Shown here piece by piece: positions 17,177 through 26,137 of a stretch of 64,000 nt of DNA. Source of the stretch: Ferdinandcohnia sp047238305. GTDB taxonomy: Bacteria > Bacillota > Bacilli > Bacillales > Bacillaceae_L. Under the pieces are notes generated by a model, which ran no database searches, was not told where the DNA came from, and saw only the letters and a program-made list of their open reading frames with translations. Position 1 is the stretch's first letter, and each line of letters begins with the position of its first letter. The position numbers and the translations under genes were made by a program. The stretch is from assembly GCF_047238305.1 (NCBI RefSeq), contig NZ_JBDFMO010000001.1, positions 1,178,001-1,242,000 of the forward strand, in the 5' to 3' direction.

Positions 17177-17418
17177 GGAAACTTTCTGCTTTCAACTATA
17201 AGATAAGGATAACATATTTAATCTGAATTATGACTATATAATGACTCTTATTTTGCCTGCTTTTCTGGCTTTTTTCTGGAAAATTACAATGTAAGCATTT
17301 TACTAGAAATTAACTGGTAATGGGGTATAGTATGGGTAGACGTCATAGTTCTATAAAATAAAAATTTGTCTATTAAGTATTACAAAGTATGCAATGTAAT
17401 ATGGAGGCTAACAACAAA

Positions 17419-20259
17419 ATGGATAACCAACAAAGGAAAAATGTGTGGGAGTCATTCTATGGCCCAAATATGGGTTATGTCTTTGACATGTATGAAAAAT
17501 ACAAGAATGATCCAAGTTCAGTAGACCCATCTGTGAAAGCGCTTTTCGAAGAACTTGGTCCACCACCAGCAGATGAGCAAGAAACAACAGCAGAAGTAGT
17601 AAGTGGGGGCATCTCACCGAAGACAATCAAGACAATTACATCTGGAAGTAAATTAATCAAAAACATTCGTGCATATGGGCATTTAGCAGCTGATATCTAT
17701 CCGCTTCGCACTAGACCGAAGCCAGATACAAGCTTTTTAGAGCCAAGTTATTACAATCTCACGAAAGAAGAATTAATGGATATTCCAGCGACATATATTT
17801 GGGAGGAAGCTCCTTCATCCGTTCAAACCGGTTGGGATGCATATGAACATTTAAAAGCTGTTTATACGCAAACCATTGCTTATGAATTTGGACATGTTGA
17901 TGCTGAAGATGAAAGACAATGGTTAAGACAGCAGGTTGAAATCAATGGAATTGGCTTAAAGCTTAGTGCGGATGAAAAGAAACAACTTGCAGAGCGTCTA
18001 ATGAATGTAGACGGCTTTGAGAAGTTCTTACACAAAACATTCGTTGGTCAAAAGCGCTTCTCAATCGAAGGATTGGATATGCTGGTACCAATGCTGGAAC
18101 GCTTAATTCAAGAAGGCAGTAGTGATGGCACCGACAATATTATGATCGGTATGGCTCACCGCGGCCGATTAAATGTGTTGGCACATGTTCTTCACAAGCC
18201 ATATGAACTGATTTTCTCCGAGTTCCATCATTCACCAAACAAAGATTTGATTCCATCTGAAGGTTCAAGAGGAATTAACTATGGTTGGTCTGGTGATGTG
18301 AAATATCACTTGGGAGCTGACCGAAAGTTTAAAGGTCCTAAGGAGCATGTAACTCGTATTAATCTTGCGAACAATCCAAGTCACCTAGAGTTCGTTAACC
18401 CTGTTGTATTAGGGCTTACCCGTGCTGCACAGGACAACACTAGAAAAGCTGGATACCCTGTTCAAGATAAGCAAAGTGCAATTAGTGTCCTTATTCATGG
18501 TGACGCGGCTTTCCCTGGTGAAGGTGTGGTAGCCGAAACATTAAACTTAAGCAGATTGAAAGGCTATGAAACTGGCGGAACGGTTCATATCATTGCCAAT
18601 AATATGGTTGGGTTCACAACCAATAATACAGATTCTCGTTCAACACGTTTTGCAAGTGACCTAGCGAAAGGGTATGAAATTCCGATTTTGCGTGTCAATG
18701 CAGATGACCCTGAAGCATGTCTTTCAGCGATTCATTTTGCTTATGAATACCGTAAGCGTTTTGAAAAAGATATTTTAATTGATTTAGTTGGATACAGACG
18801 TTTTGGTCACAACGAAATGGATGACCCAAGTGTTACGCAGCCACTATTGTACAAGAAAATTGCAAATCACCCTGTTATTGCTGATAAATATGGTAATGAA
18901 CTTGTTGCCGGGAACGTGGTGACAACTGAGGAGCTTGCTGCAAAACGTGAAGAATTCATGCAAAGTCTTCAAACAATTTATGATGATTTTGTCGAAAATG
19001 AAGAGCGTGTGAAGCCGAAGAAGCCAAAAGCTTTATCTGCAATTCCAGAATTCGATACGACAGTACCTGCTGAGCTATTACGTAGCATGAATAAGGGATT
19101 ACTACAATGGCCACAATCTTTATCTGTGTATCCAAAGCTTGAGCGTATATTAAAGCGCCGCGAAACGGCTCTGGATGAAGACAATAAAGTAGACTGGGCA
19201 TTGGCTGAAACACTAGCATTCGGATCTGTTCTTGCAGAAGGAAAAACAGTTCGCTTAACGGGTCAGGATAGTGAAAGAGGTACATTTGCCCATCGTCATG
19301 TGGCGCTTAATGACTATGAAACTAATGAAAAATATATCCCATTACACAATATCCCAGAAGCTAAAGCTTCATTCTCTATCTATAACAGCCCATTATCTGA
19401 AACTGCTGTTCTTGGATTTGAGTATGGGTATAGTGTTCAAGATGAGAATGCGCTTGTCCTTTGGGAAGCACAGTTTGGCGACTTTGTGAACGTTGCTCAG
19501 CCAATTATTGACCAATTCATTTCTTCAGGTCATGCGAAGTGGGGGCAAAAATCAGGTCTTGTGATGCTTTTACCACATGGATATGAAGGACAGGGTCCAG
19601 AGCACTCAAGTGGTAGAGTAGAACGTTTCTTAAATGCAGCCGGGGAATATAACTGGATTGTTGCGAACGTAACTAGTGCTTCACAATACTTCCATTTATT
19701 AAGAAGACAATCAATGCTTACTTCAACGGATGAAGCAAGACCGTTGATCGTCATGACGCCGAAGAGTCTGCTTCGTCACCCACAAACAGCTTCATCACTA
19801 GCTGATTTAACAAATGGAAGCTTCAAGCCATTACTTGAGCAGCCGGGAATGGGAACTGAGAAAGAGAAAGTAACACGCTTAATACTTTGTACTGGTAAAG
19901 TAGCGATTGACCTAGCAACAGAAGCAGCGAACTTACCTACCGAACAAGCAGAAAGCTTGCATATTGCAAGAGTGGAACAACTGTATCCATTCCCTAAGAA
20001 AGAGGTAGAGGCATTAGTTAGTCAGTATCCAAACCTTAAAGAGGTTGTTTGGGTTCAAGAAGAGCCTAAGAATATGGGAGCATGGCCAGCTCTACACCCA
20101 GTATTAATGGATGTTTTATCTGAAGGGATTAAAGTTGATTATATTGGTAGACCGAAACGATCAAGTCCAGCTACGGGCGACCCAGATATTCATAAACAAG
20201 AACAAGCTTGGATCATGCAAGATGCATTGCATATAGACAAAGGAGGGAATCAGCAATGA
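17419..20259 (+). CDS. odhA: 2-oxoglutarate dehydrogenase E1 component
   Basis: Thiamine-diphosphate-dependent E1 subunit of the TCA-cycle 2-oxoglutarate dehydrogenase complex, 946 residues, as in B. subtilis (about 944). The ATG at 17419 follows GGAGG by 11 nt; an upstream in-frame ATG at 17389 would overlap that ribosome-binding site. The N-terminal E2-binding stretch (WESFYGPNMGYVFDMYEKY) is followed by the thiamine-diphosphate site (HGDAAFPGEGVVAETLNLS, IANNMVGFTT) and the transketolase-like C-terminal half (HGYEGQGPEHSSGRVERFL). It overlaps odhB by four bases, so the two subunits are translationally coupled. Confidence 0.97.
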   Translation: MDNQQRKNVWESFYGPNMGYVFDMYEKYKNDPSSVDPSVKALFEELGPPPADEQETTAEVVSGGISPKTIKTITSGSKLIKNIRAYGHLAADIYPLRTRPKPDTSFLEPSYYNLTKEELMDIPATYIWEEAPSSVQTGWDAYEHLKAVYTQTIAYEFGHVDAEDERQWLRQQVEINGIGLKLSADEKKQLAERLMNVDGFEKFLHKTFVGQKRFSIEGLDMLVPMLERLIQEGSSDGTDNIMIGMAHRGRLNVLAHVLHKPYELIFSEFHHSPNKDLIPSEGSRGINYGWSGDVKYHLGADRKFKGPKEHVTRINLANNPSHLEFVNPVVLGLTRAAQDNTRKAGYPVQDKQSAISVLIHGDAAFPGEGVVAETLNLSRLKGYETGGTVHIIANNMVGFTTNNTDSRSTRFASDLAKGYEIPILRVNADDPEACLSAIHFAYEYRKRFEKDILIDLVGYRRFGHNEMDDPSVTQPLLYKKIANHPVIADKYGNELVAGNVVTTEELAAKREEFMQSLQTIYDDFVENEERVKPKKPKALSAIPEFDTTVPAELLRSMNKGLLQWPQSLSVYPKLERILKRRETALDEDNKVDWALAETLAFGSVLAEGKTVRLTGQDSERGTFAHRHVALNDYETNEKYIPLHNIPEAKASFSIYNSPLSETAVLGFEYGYSVQDENALVLWEAQFGDFVNVAQPIIDQFISSGHAKWGQKSGLVMLLPHGYEGQGPEHSSGRVERFLNAAGEYNWIVANVTSASQYFHLLRRQSMLTSTDEARPLIVMTPKSLLRHPQTASSLADLTNGSFKPLLEQPGMGTEKEKVTRLILCTGKVAIDLATEAANLPTEQAESLHIARVEQLYPFPKKEVEALVSQYPNLKEVVWVQEEPKNMGAWPALHPVLMDVLSEGIKVDYIGRPKRSSPATGDPDIHKQEQAWIMQDALHIDKGGNQQ

Positions 20260-21509
20260 TCGAAATTAAAGTACCGGAATTAGCTGAGTCCATTACAGAA
20301 GGAACAATTGTTGAATGGTTAAAAAAAGAAGGCGAACTCGTTAACAAAGGTGAGTCAATCGCTGAACTTGAAACTGACAAAGTAAATGTTGAAATTAACA
20401 GTGAACATACAGGGGTTATTAAGGAATTTTTATTCCAACCAGGCGATAATGTCGAAGTAGGTCAAGTGATTGCAAAGCTTGATGAAAATGGTTCTGAATC
20501 AAGTGCTCCGCCGCAAGAAGCAGCACCGTCTGAAGAGCCTAAAGCGGCAGCACCAGCACCAGAAGAAAAACAAGAGCCGGCTGCAGCTGAAACTGCAGAA
20601 GAAAAAGGCAAGCAAGCTATTGCTTCACCAGCAGCTAGAAAACGAGCAAGAGAGCTTGGAATTGATTTAAATGAAGTTCCATACAAAGATCCACTTGGTC
20701 GCGTTCGTGTTGAAGGCGTAGAAGCTTATAAGCAAGCACAAGGTAGTCCAGCACCAGCTCCTGCAGCAAAACAACCTGCAGCGGCACCAGTAGTAAATGA
20801 CGACCCACGTGTAGAGCGTATTAAAATGTCTAGACGTCGTCAAACTATTGCAAAACGTCTTGTTGAAGCACAGCACACTGCTGCGATGCTAACAACATTT
20901 AACGAAGTAGATATGACAGCTGTGATGGATGTGAGAGCTCGTCGTAAAGATGCTTTCCTTAAAAAGCATGGCGTCAAACTTGGTTTCATGTCCTTCTTTA
21001 CAAAAGCTGTTATCGGTGCATTAAAGGCATATCCATTTGTTAATGCTGAAATTCAAGGAAACGAAATTCTTCTTAAAAAGTTCTACGACATCGGCATTGC
21101 TGTTTCTGCAGAAGAAGGGTTAGTTGTACCAGTTGTACGTAATGCTGACACATTAAGCTTTGCGGGAATTGAAAGTGAAATTGCCCGCCTAGCAGAAAAA
21201 GCAAGAAACAACCAATTAGGTTTAAGTGACCTACAAGGTGGTACATTCACAATTACAAACGGTGGTACATTCGGTTCTCTGAATTCAACTCCGATTATTA
21301 ACGCACCACAGGTTGGTATTTTAGGAATGCACAAAATCCAAAGACGTCCAGTAGTTGTAGATAATAAAGACACTGTTGAAGTACGTCCGATGATGTATGT
21401 GGCGCTATCTTATGACCACAGAATTATCGACGGTAAGGATGCTGTAGGGTTCCTTGTGAAGGTAAAAGAACTATTAGAGGATCCAGAAGATCTATTATTA
21501 GAAGGTTGA
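20256..21509 (+). CDS. odhB: Dihydrolipoamide succinyltransferase (E2)
   Basis: E2 core of the 2-oxoglutarate dehydrogenase complex, 417 residues. The N-terminal lipoyl domain carries the modified Lys42 in ELETDKVNVEI, then an Ala/Pro/Glu-rich linker, the peripheral subunit-binding domain (ASPAARKRARELGIDL) and the catalytic acyltransferase domain ending DHRIIDGKDAV, with the active-site His and Asp. The ATG overlaps the odhA stop (ATGA) and is preceded by GGAGGG. The E3 subunit is not in the window. Confidence 0.97.
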   Translation: MIEIKVPELAESITEGTIVEWLKKEGELVNKGESIAELETDKVNVEINSEHTGVIKEFLFQPGDNVEVGQVIAKLDENGSESSAPPQEAAPSEEPKAAAPAPEEKQEPAAAETAEEKGKQAIASPAARKRARELGIDLNEVPYKDPLGRVRVEGVEAYKQAQGSPAPAPAAKQPAAAPVVNDDPRVERIKMSRRRQTIAKRLVEAQHTAAMLTTFNEVDMTAVMDVRARRKDAFLKKHGVKLGFMSFFTKAVIGALKAYPFVNAEIQGNEILLKKFYDIGIAVSAEEGLVVPVVRNADTLSFAGIESEIARLAEKARNNQLGLSDLQGGTFTITNGGTFGSLNSTPIINAPQVGILGMHKIQRRPVVVDNKDTVEVRPMMYVALSYDHRIIDGKDAVGFLVKVKELLEDPEDLLLEG

Positions 21510-21519
21510 TCTTAAATAA

Positions 21520-21555
21520 GGCATATGTTCCAATTATTGGGGCATGTGCTTTTTG
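21520..21555 (+). terminator. Terminator after odhB
   Basis: GCATATG (21521-21527) pairs with CATGTGC (21543-21549), with an inner CCAA/TTGG stem and a T-run after it. Confidence 0.8.
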
Positions 21556-21567
21556 CTTTAAGGGGTA

Positions 21568-21608
21568 CAAAAAACGCTGCTTTCCATAATAGGAAAACAG
21601 CGTTTTAT
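21568..21608 (-). terminator. Terminator after gdhA
   Basis: AAAACGCTGCTTTCC pairs with GGAAAACAGCGTTTT around a short loop. The A-run on its left gives the U-tract for the minus strand. Confidence 0.8.
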
Positions 21609-21623
21609 ATGCTTATGCTTATA

Positions 21624-23018
21624 TTAGATTACACCGTGAGCGATCATAGCGTCAGCTACCTTTAAGAAGCCAGCGATGTTAGCTCCATATACAAGGTTTC
21701 CTGGATGACCGTATTCTTCAGCAGCATCCATGCTGTTGCGATAGATGGAGGCCATGATATCTTGTAGCTTGCTGTCCACTTCTTCGAATGACCAAGAAAG
21801 TCTCATGCTGTTTTGTGACATTTCAAGAGCAGAAACGGCAACTCCACCGGCATTGACAGCTTTCGCGGGTCCAAAGAGAACACCACTTTCAAGGAATAAA
21901 TCAATTGCTTCCAATGTAGAAGGCATGTTGGCACCTTCACCAACAGCTTTTACTCCATTTGAAATAAGAGTTTGAGCAGACTCGCTATCAATTTCGTTTT
22001 GTGTTGCACATGGTAATGCAATATCACAAGGAATCGACCAGATTCCTGTACAGCCTTCAACATATTCTGCTTCTGGGTGCTCTACCACATACTCTTTAAT
22101 ACGTTTCCGTTCTACTTCTTTGATACGTTTAATTGTTTCTAGATTTAAGCCATTCTCGTCGTAAATATAGCCGTTTGAATCACTACATGCAACAACCTTG
22201 GCACCGAGCTGTTCTGCTTTTTCAATGGCATAGATCGATACATTGCCGGATCCTGATACGACTACTGTACTTCCTTCGAAACAAAGTCCTTGTTCTTTCA
22301 ACATTTCTTCTACAAAATAGACAGTGCCGTAACCTGTTGCTTCAGTACGAACTAAGCTACCACCGTACCCAAGACCTTTTCCAGTAAGTACACCTGCCTC
22401 AAAGCCACCGCGAAGCTTTTTGTATTGACCAAACATATAGCCAACTTCCCTTGCGCCTACACCGATATCTCCAGCTGGAACGTCGACGTCTGGTCCAATA
22501 TGTCTGCTTAGTTCTGTCATAAAGCTTTGTGTAAAGCGCATGATTTCGTTTTCCGATTTTCCTTTAGGGTCAAAATCTGATCCACCTTTACCACCACCAA
22601 TTGGTAGGCCTGTTAAGGAGTTTTTCAGAATTTGCTCAAAGCCAAGGAACTTAATGATACTTGCATTTACGGAAGGATGGAAACGCAATCCGCCTTTATA
22701 AGGGCCAAGTGCACTGTTAAACTGTACACGATAGCCACGATTTACATGGATTTGGCCTTGGTCATCAACCCAAGGTACTCGGAATGTAATCATTCTTTCC
22801 GGTTCAACGAGTCTTTCTAGTATGGCGTGCTTCATGTACTTTGGATTTTTAGCAAATACAGGTACAAGCGAAAGGAAAATTTCTTTCACTGCCTGGTGAA
22901 ACTCAGGTTCGTGAGGATTTCTCTTCTTAACCTCCTCATATACTTTGTTCATATAATCGGTTGCTTGTTTTAACTCTGGTACAGGAATAGACTGTTCGAT
23001 CATAGCCATCGTGTACAT
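21624..23018 (-). CDS. gdhA: NADP-type glutamate dehydrogenase
   Basis: Hexameric glutamate dehydrogenase of the E. coli GdhA class, 464 residues, which makes glutamate from 2-oxoglutarate and ammonium. Visible motifs are FRVPWVDDQGQIHVNRGYRVQ, GPYKGGLRFHPSV, LPIGGGKGGSDFDPKGKS (substrate-binding Lys), VPAGDIGVGAREVGYM and the nucleotide fold VVVSGSGNVSIYA. It differs from the catabolic RocG/GudB enzymes that B. subtilis uses. It is divergent from a GltC-like regulator and beside odhAB, whose substrate it shares. The exact start is uncertain: Met1, Met4 or Met6 behind AAAGGGTGA. Confidence 0.93.
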   Translation of the reverse strand: MYTMAMIEQSIPVPELKQATDYMNKVYEEVKKRNPHEPEFHQAVKEIFLSLVPVFAKNPKYMKHAILERLVEPERMITFRVPWVDDQGQIHVNRGYRVQFNSALGPYKGGLRFHPSVNASIIKFLGFEQILKNSLTGLPIGGGKGGSDFDPKGKSENEIMRFTQSFMTELSRHIGPDVDVPAGDIGVGAREVGYMFGQYKKLRGGFEAGVLTGKGLGYGGSLVRTEATGYGTVYFVEEMLKEQGLCFEGSTVVVSGSGNVSIYAIEKAEQLGAKVVACSDSNGYIYDENGLNLETIKRIKEVERKRIKEYVVEHPEAEYVEGCTGIWSIPCDIALPCATQNEIDSESAQTLISNGVKAVGEGANMPSTLEAIDLFLESGVLFGPAKAVNAGGVAVSALEMSQNSMRLSWSFEEVDSKLQDIMASIYRNSMDAAEEYGHPGNLVYGANIAGFLKVADAMIAHGVI

Positions 23019-23046
23019 TCACCCTTTCTTTGCTATATATTTTTTC

Positions 23047-23098
23047 AAGGATGTTCAAAAAGTCAGGTGAACTTTTCACCTTCTTTTTTTGAACAAAC
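23047..23098. repeat. Dispersed element, short form (copy 2), in the gdhA leader
   Basis: GTTCAAAAA (23053-23061) and TTTTTGAAC (23086-23094) are the ends, with GGTGAAC/GTTCACC-type pairing inside (AGGTGAACTTTTCACCT). Read on the minus strand it ends CTTTTTGAACATCC, as in the copy at 9383-9532, and its start AGAAGGTGAAAAG also resembles that copy. It lies just upstream of gdhA. Confidence 0.7.
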
Positions 23099-23145
23099 CC
23101 TTCATTTAAAATCAACGGACAAATTTTTATCTATAAATTCTTGAT

Positions 23146-23173
23146 ATTAATTATTGTATAATGAATAATTAAT
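23146..23173. promoter_or_regulatory. Large palindrome between gdhA and its LysR-type regulator
   Basis: ATTAATTATT (23146-23155) and AATAATTAAT (23164-23173) are perfect inverted arms around GTATAATG. A TATAAT at 23157-23162 lies at the centre. In a LysR divergent region this is a good operator candidate, placed to block or steer the promoter. Confidence 0.6.
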
Positions 23174-23236
23174 CTAAACAATATTAATAAAAGATATAAA
23201 CGATGCCGAAATGAGATGAATCGAGGAGGAAGCCCA

Positions 23237-24142
23237 TTGGAACTCAGACAACTCACCTATTTTATTGAAGTTGCTAAACGAGAACATGTTACAGAAGCGG
23301 CAAATTCCATGCATATTGCCCAATCAGCGGTTAGTAGGCAATTATTCAATCTAGAGTCCGAATTAGGCGTAGACTTATTTATACGGGATGGACGAAATGT
23401 GAAACTCACACCGATTGGAAGAGTTTTTTTAGATCATGTTGAGCAGGCATTAAATGTATTGGATAATGCTAGACGCGAGATTGAAGAATATTTAGACCCA
23501 GAACGCGGAACGATTCGAATTGGATTTCCAAGTAGCTTGGCTGCTCATACGTTGCCAACGGTTGTATCGGCATTTCGAGACAAGCATCCTAAAGTGAAGT
23601 TTTCATTGTCACAAGGGAATTACTATTCGTTAGTCGAGCGGGTAAAAACGGGTGAAATTGATATGGCATTGCTCGGACCTGTACCAAACCAGGAAAAGAA
23701 ACTGATCGGAACCACTTTGTTTACCGATAGAATGGTAGCCCTATTGCATCGCTCACACCCACTGTCATCCAATAAGTCGTTGAGTCTAAGTCAGTTAAAG
23801 GAAGAGCAATTTGTGTTATTTCCTAATGGGTTTGTGTTACGTGATATTATCGTTAAAGCATGTAATCAACTTGGTTTTCAGCCGACCGTTTCATTCGAAG
23901 GAGAAGATATTGATGCAATCAAGGGACTAGTATCGGCAGGACTTGGGATTACAATCATACCTGAAATAACCTTGATTGAAAATATTCCGCATTCGACTGT
24001 AAAGCTCCCAGTTGTACAACCAGAAGTAACCCGTTCAGTAGGTGTTATTATTCCCAGAGAACGAAAATTGCTTCCAACGGAACAACTCTTTTATGACTTT
24101 TTAAAGGACTATTTCTCATTTTTAGACAAATTTCAATATTGA
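23237..24142 (+). CDS. GltC-like LysR-family regulator
   Basis: LysR-type regulator of 301 residues. It has an N-terminal winged helix (MELRQLTYFIEVAKREHVTEAA, HIAQSAVSRQLFNLE) and an effector domain (IRIGFPSSLAAHTLPTVVSAF, IDMALLGPVP, EGEDIDAIKGLVSAGLGITIIPE). The sequence follows B. subtilis GltC closely; GltC activates glutamate synthase genes. The TTG at 23237 sits about 7 nt after AGGAGGAAG and gives the family start; the ATG at 23216 lies ahead of that site. It is divergent from gdhA, so its likely target here is glutamate synthesis by gdhA. Confidence 0.87.
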   Translation: MELRQLTYFIEVAKREHVTEAANSMHIAQSAVSRQLFNLESELGVDLFIRDGRNVKLTPIGRVFLDHVEQALNVLDNARREIEEYLDPERGTIRIGFPSSLAAHTLPTVVSAFRDKHPKVKFSLSQGNYYSLVERVKTGEIDMALLGPVPNQEKKLIGTTLFTDRMVALLHRSHPLSSNKSLSLSQLKEEQFVLFPNGFVLRDIIVKACNQLGFQPTVSFEGEDIDAIKGLVSAGLGITIIPEITLIENIPHSTVKLPVVQPEVTRSVGVIIPRERKLLPTEQLFYDFLKDYFSFLDKFQY

Positions 24143-24188
24143 CCCTCGTTGTATTTCCTCGGAAATAGGGGAGGATTGTCGATTGTTG

Positions 24189-24209
24189 GGGAGCCGATTA
24201 AAGGCTCCC
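24189..24209 (+). terminator. Hairpin downstream of the GltC-like gene
   Basis: GGGAGCC (24189-24195) pairs with GGCTCCC (24203-24209), but no T-run follows, so it is a weak terminator. It lies in the 316 bp before fruR, where the only other structure seen is the fruR promoter. Confidence 0.45.
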
Positions 24210-24399
24210 TAAAGACTGTTGTCAAGCCCTCGCATATAGCCCTCACTATAATCGCTCATCTGCTCATGAAATAACTCAACAAGACGAAAGAATTTCCGAT
24301 TTTTTAATGATGGATTCTTAGATTTCTAGCCTTAGCTTTTTTGTGATCAAAGGAAATAATTTCATATGAATGAATTTGATTGGAAATGAACGTTTTTGA

Positions 24400-24428
24400 T
24401 TGATTTATAAAAACGGCTTCAATATAAT
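24400..24428 (+). promoter_or_regulatory. Promoter of the fruRKA operon
   Basis: TTGATT (24400-24405), 17 bp spacer, TATAAT (24423-24428), 30 bp upstream of the fruR start. Confidence 0.75.
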
Positions 24429-24458
24429 GAGAGTACAATCCATTAAGGAAGTGACATG

Positions 24459-25214
24459 ATGTTAACTCCAGAAAGACATCGGCTTATCTTATCCTTACTA
24501 AAGGAACACGGTGTTGTGAAACTTCAAGAGTTAATCGAAAGAACGAATTCTTCGGAATCAACAATTCGTCGTGATCTAGTGCAACTTGAACAAGAAAATC
24601 AGTTAAAAAGGGTTCACGGTGGTGCTGCTCTTTTACAAGGAAATAGAACAGAGCCGAGTTATAAAGAAAAAACAGCAAAGAATATAAAAGAAAAAATGGC
24701 GATCGCTAAATTTGCTTCTCAGCTCATTCAAGAGGGCGACTCTATTTTTCTAGATGCAGGGACAACTACACAGGAACTCATCCCGTTTCTTGACCACGAA
24801 GGACTTACAGTAGTAACGAATGGCGTACATTTAATTGAGCCATTGCTTGAAAAAGGAATCGCAACCTATCTCATTGGTGGGATTATTAAACCACAAACGA
24901 AAGCGATGATTGGGAGTAGAGCGTTATCTAGCTTAAACCTTTATCGGTTTGATAAATGCTTTTTAGGGGTGAATGGGATTGATTTGAAATACGGCTTTAC
25001 AACCCCTGATCCTGAAGAAGCACTGATTAAACAAACAGCAATGGGCTTGGCCAAGAAAAGTTTCATTTTAGCTGATCATTCAAAATTCAATGAGGTTTCA
25101 TTTTCGAAAATATCTTCATTAAAGGATGCCGTTTTAATCACAGATGATGGATTAACAAAAAAAGAACTTACATCCTATCAGGAACATATCAACATAAAGG
25201 TTGTGACAACATGA
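24459..25214 (+). CDS. fruR: DeoR-family repressor of the fructose operon
   Basis: DeoR-type regulator, 251 residues as in B. subtilis FruR. It has an N-terminal helix-turn-helix (LTPERHRLILSLLKEHGVVKLQELI, SESTIRRDLVQLEQ) and a sugar-phosphate-sensing domain (DAGTTTQEL, VVTNGVHLI, FLGVNGID). Fructose-1-phosphate is the usual inducer. The second of two adjacent ATGs is chosen, matching the family start MLTPERH. It overlaps fruK by four bases and leads the operon, which it presumably represses. Confidence 0.93.
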   Translation: MLTPERHRLILSLLKEHGVVKLQELIERTNSSESTIRRDLVQLEQENQLKRVHGGAALLQGNRTEPSYKEKTAKNIKEKMAIAKFASQLIQEGDSIFLDAGTTTQELIPFLDHEGLTVVTNGVHLIEPLLEKGIATYLIGGIIKPQTKAMIGSRALSSLNLYRFDKCFLGVNGIDLKYGFTTPDPEEALIKQTAMGLAKKSFILADHSKFNEVSFSKISSLKDAVLITDDGLTKKELTSYQEHINIKVVTT

Positions 25215-26122
25215 TTTACACAGTTACATTAAACCCCTCCATCGATTATTTTATCGAGTTGGATGATTTTAAGGTAGGAGAACTAAATCGCATTAAAAAC
25301 GATCGGAAAAGCCCTGGCGGAAAAGGGATAAATGTTTCAATGGTATTGAAAAATGTCGGAATAAGTAGTGTTGCCTTAGGGTTTGTTGGCGGCTTTACGG
25401 GAAAGTTTTTAGTTGATACGTTAACGGAAAAGAACATCCAGACAGACTTTGTTGCTGTTGAAGGTGACACAAGAATTAATGTAAAGCTTCATTCAAATAT
25501 CGAGACAGAGCTAAATGGGGCTGGTCCAAATATTTCATCTGTCGAACTTGAGCAACTTTTTGAAAAGGTTAATCAGCTTCAAAAAGGGGATGTGTTGGTT
25601 CTAGCTGGTAGTATTCCGTCATCATTGCCGTCCACATTGTACCAGCAAATCGCCAATAACTTAAAGGACAAGGAAGTTAAAGTTGTCGTTGATGCTACAA
25701 AAGACTTATTAGTCGGAGTCCTTCCGTATAAGCCATTTCTAATCAAACCCAATCATCACGAACTAGGTGAAATTTTTGGTGTTGAGATAAAAAATGCAGA
25801 AGAAGCCATACCATATGGGAAAAAGCTTATTGAAATGGGAGCGGAGCACGTAATCGTTTCGATGGCAGACAAGGGTAGTTTGCTTTTTGTAGGAAACGAA
25901 GTCTACTCTGCAAATATTCCAGATGGAAAACTTATAAACTCGATTGGTGCTGGAGACTCTGTCGTGGCAGGTTTTATTGCATCGTATTCAAAGAATCAAA
26001 ACGCAACTAAAAGCTTTCACTTTGGGGCAACAGCAGGCAGTGCAACAGCCTATTTAGAAGGATTAGCAACAGAAGAGAAAATAAATAAATTAATATCACA
26101 AGTACAAGTGAAGAAGTTATAG
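25211..26122 (+). CDS. fruK: 1-phosphofructokinase
   Basis: PfkB-family kinase, 303 residues, which converts fructose-1-phosphate to fructose-1,6-bisphosphate. Visible features are the opening VTLNPSIDYFIELDDF, the substrate motif PGGKGINVSMVLKNVG and the catalytic-base motif NSIGAGDSVVAGF. The start overlaps the fruR stop (ATGA), showing translational coupling. It acts on the product of the FruA phosphotransferase encoded next. Confidence 0.95.
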   Translation: MIYTVTLNPSIDYFIELDDFKVGELNRIKNDRKSPGGKGINVSMVLKNVGISSVALGFVGGFTGKFLVDTLTEKNIQTDFVAVEGDTRINVKLHSNIETELNGAGPNISSVELEQLFEKVNQLQKGDVLVLAGSIPSSLPSTLYQQIANNLKDKEVKVVVDATKDLLVGVLPYKPFLIKPNHHELGEIFGVEIKNAEEAIPYGKKLIEMGAEHVIVSMADKGSLLFVGNEVYSANIPDGKLINSIGAGDSVVAGFIASYSKNQNATKSFHFGATAGSATAYLEGLATEEKINKLISQVQVKKL

Positions 26123-26137
26123 AAAGGAACATGCAGC

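Noticed and set aside
18956..19285. Open frames antisense to odhA
   Set aside because: They lie wholly inside a strongly conserved gene, lack ribosome-binding sites and match no family; shadows of the coding strand.
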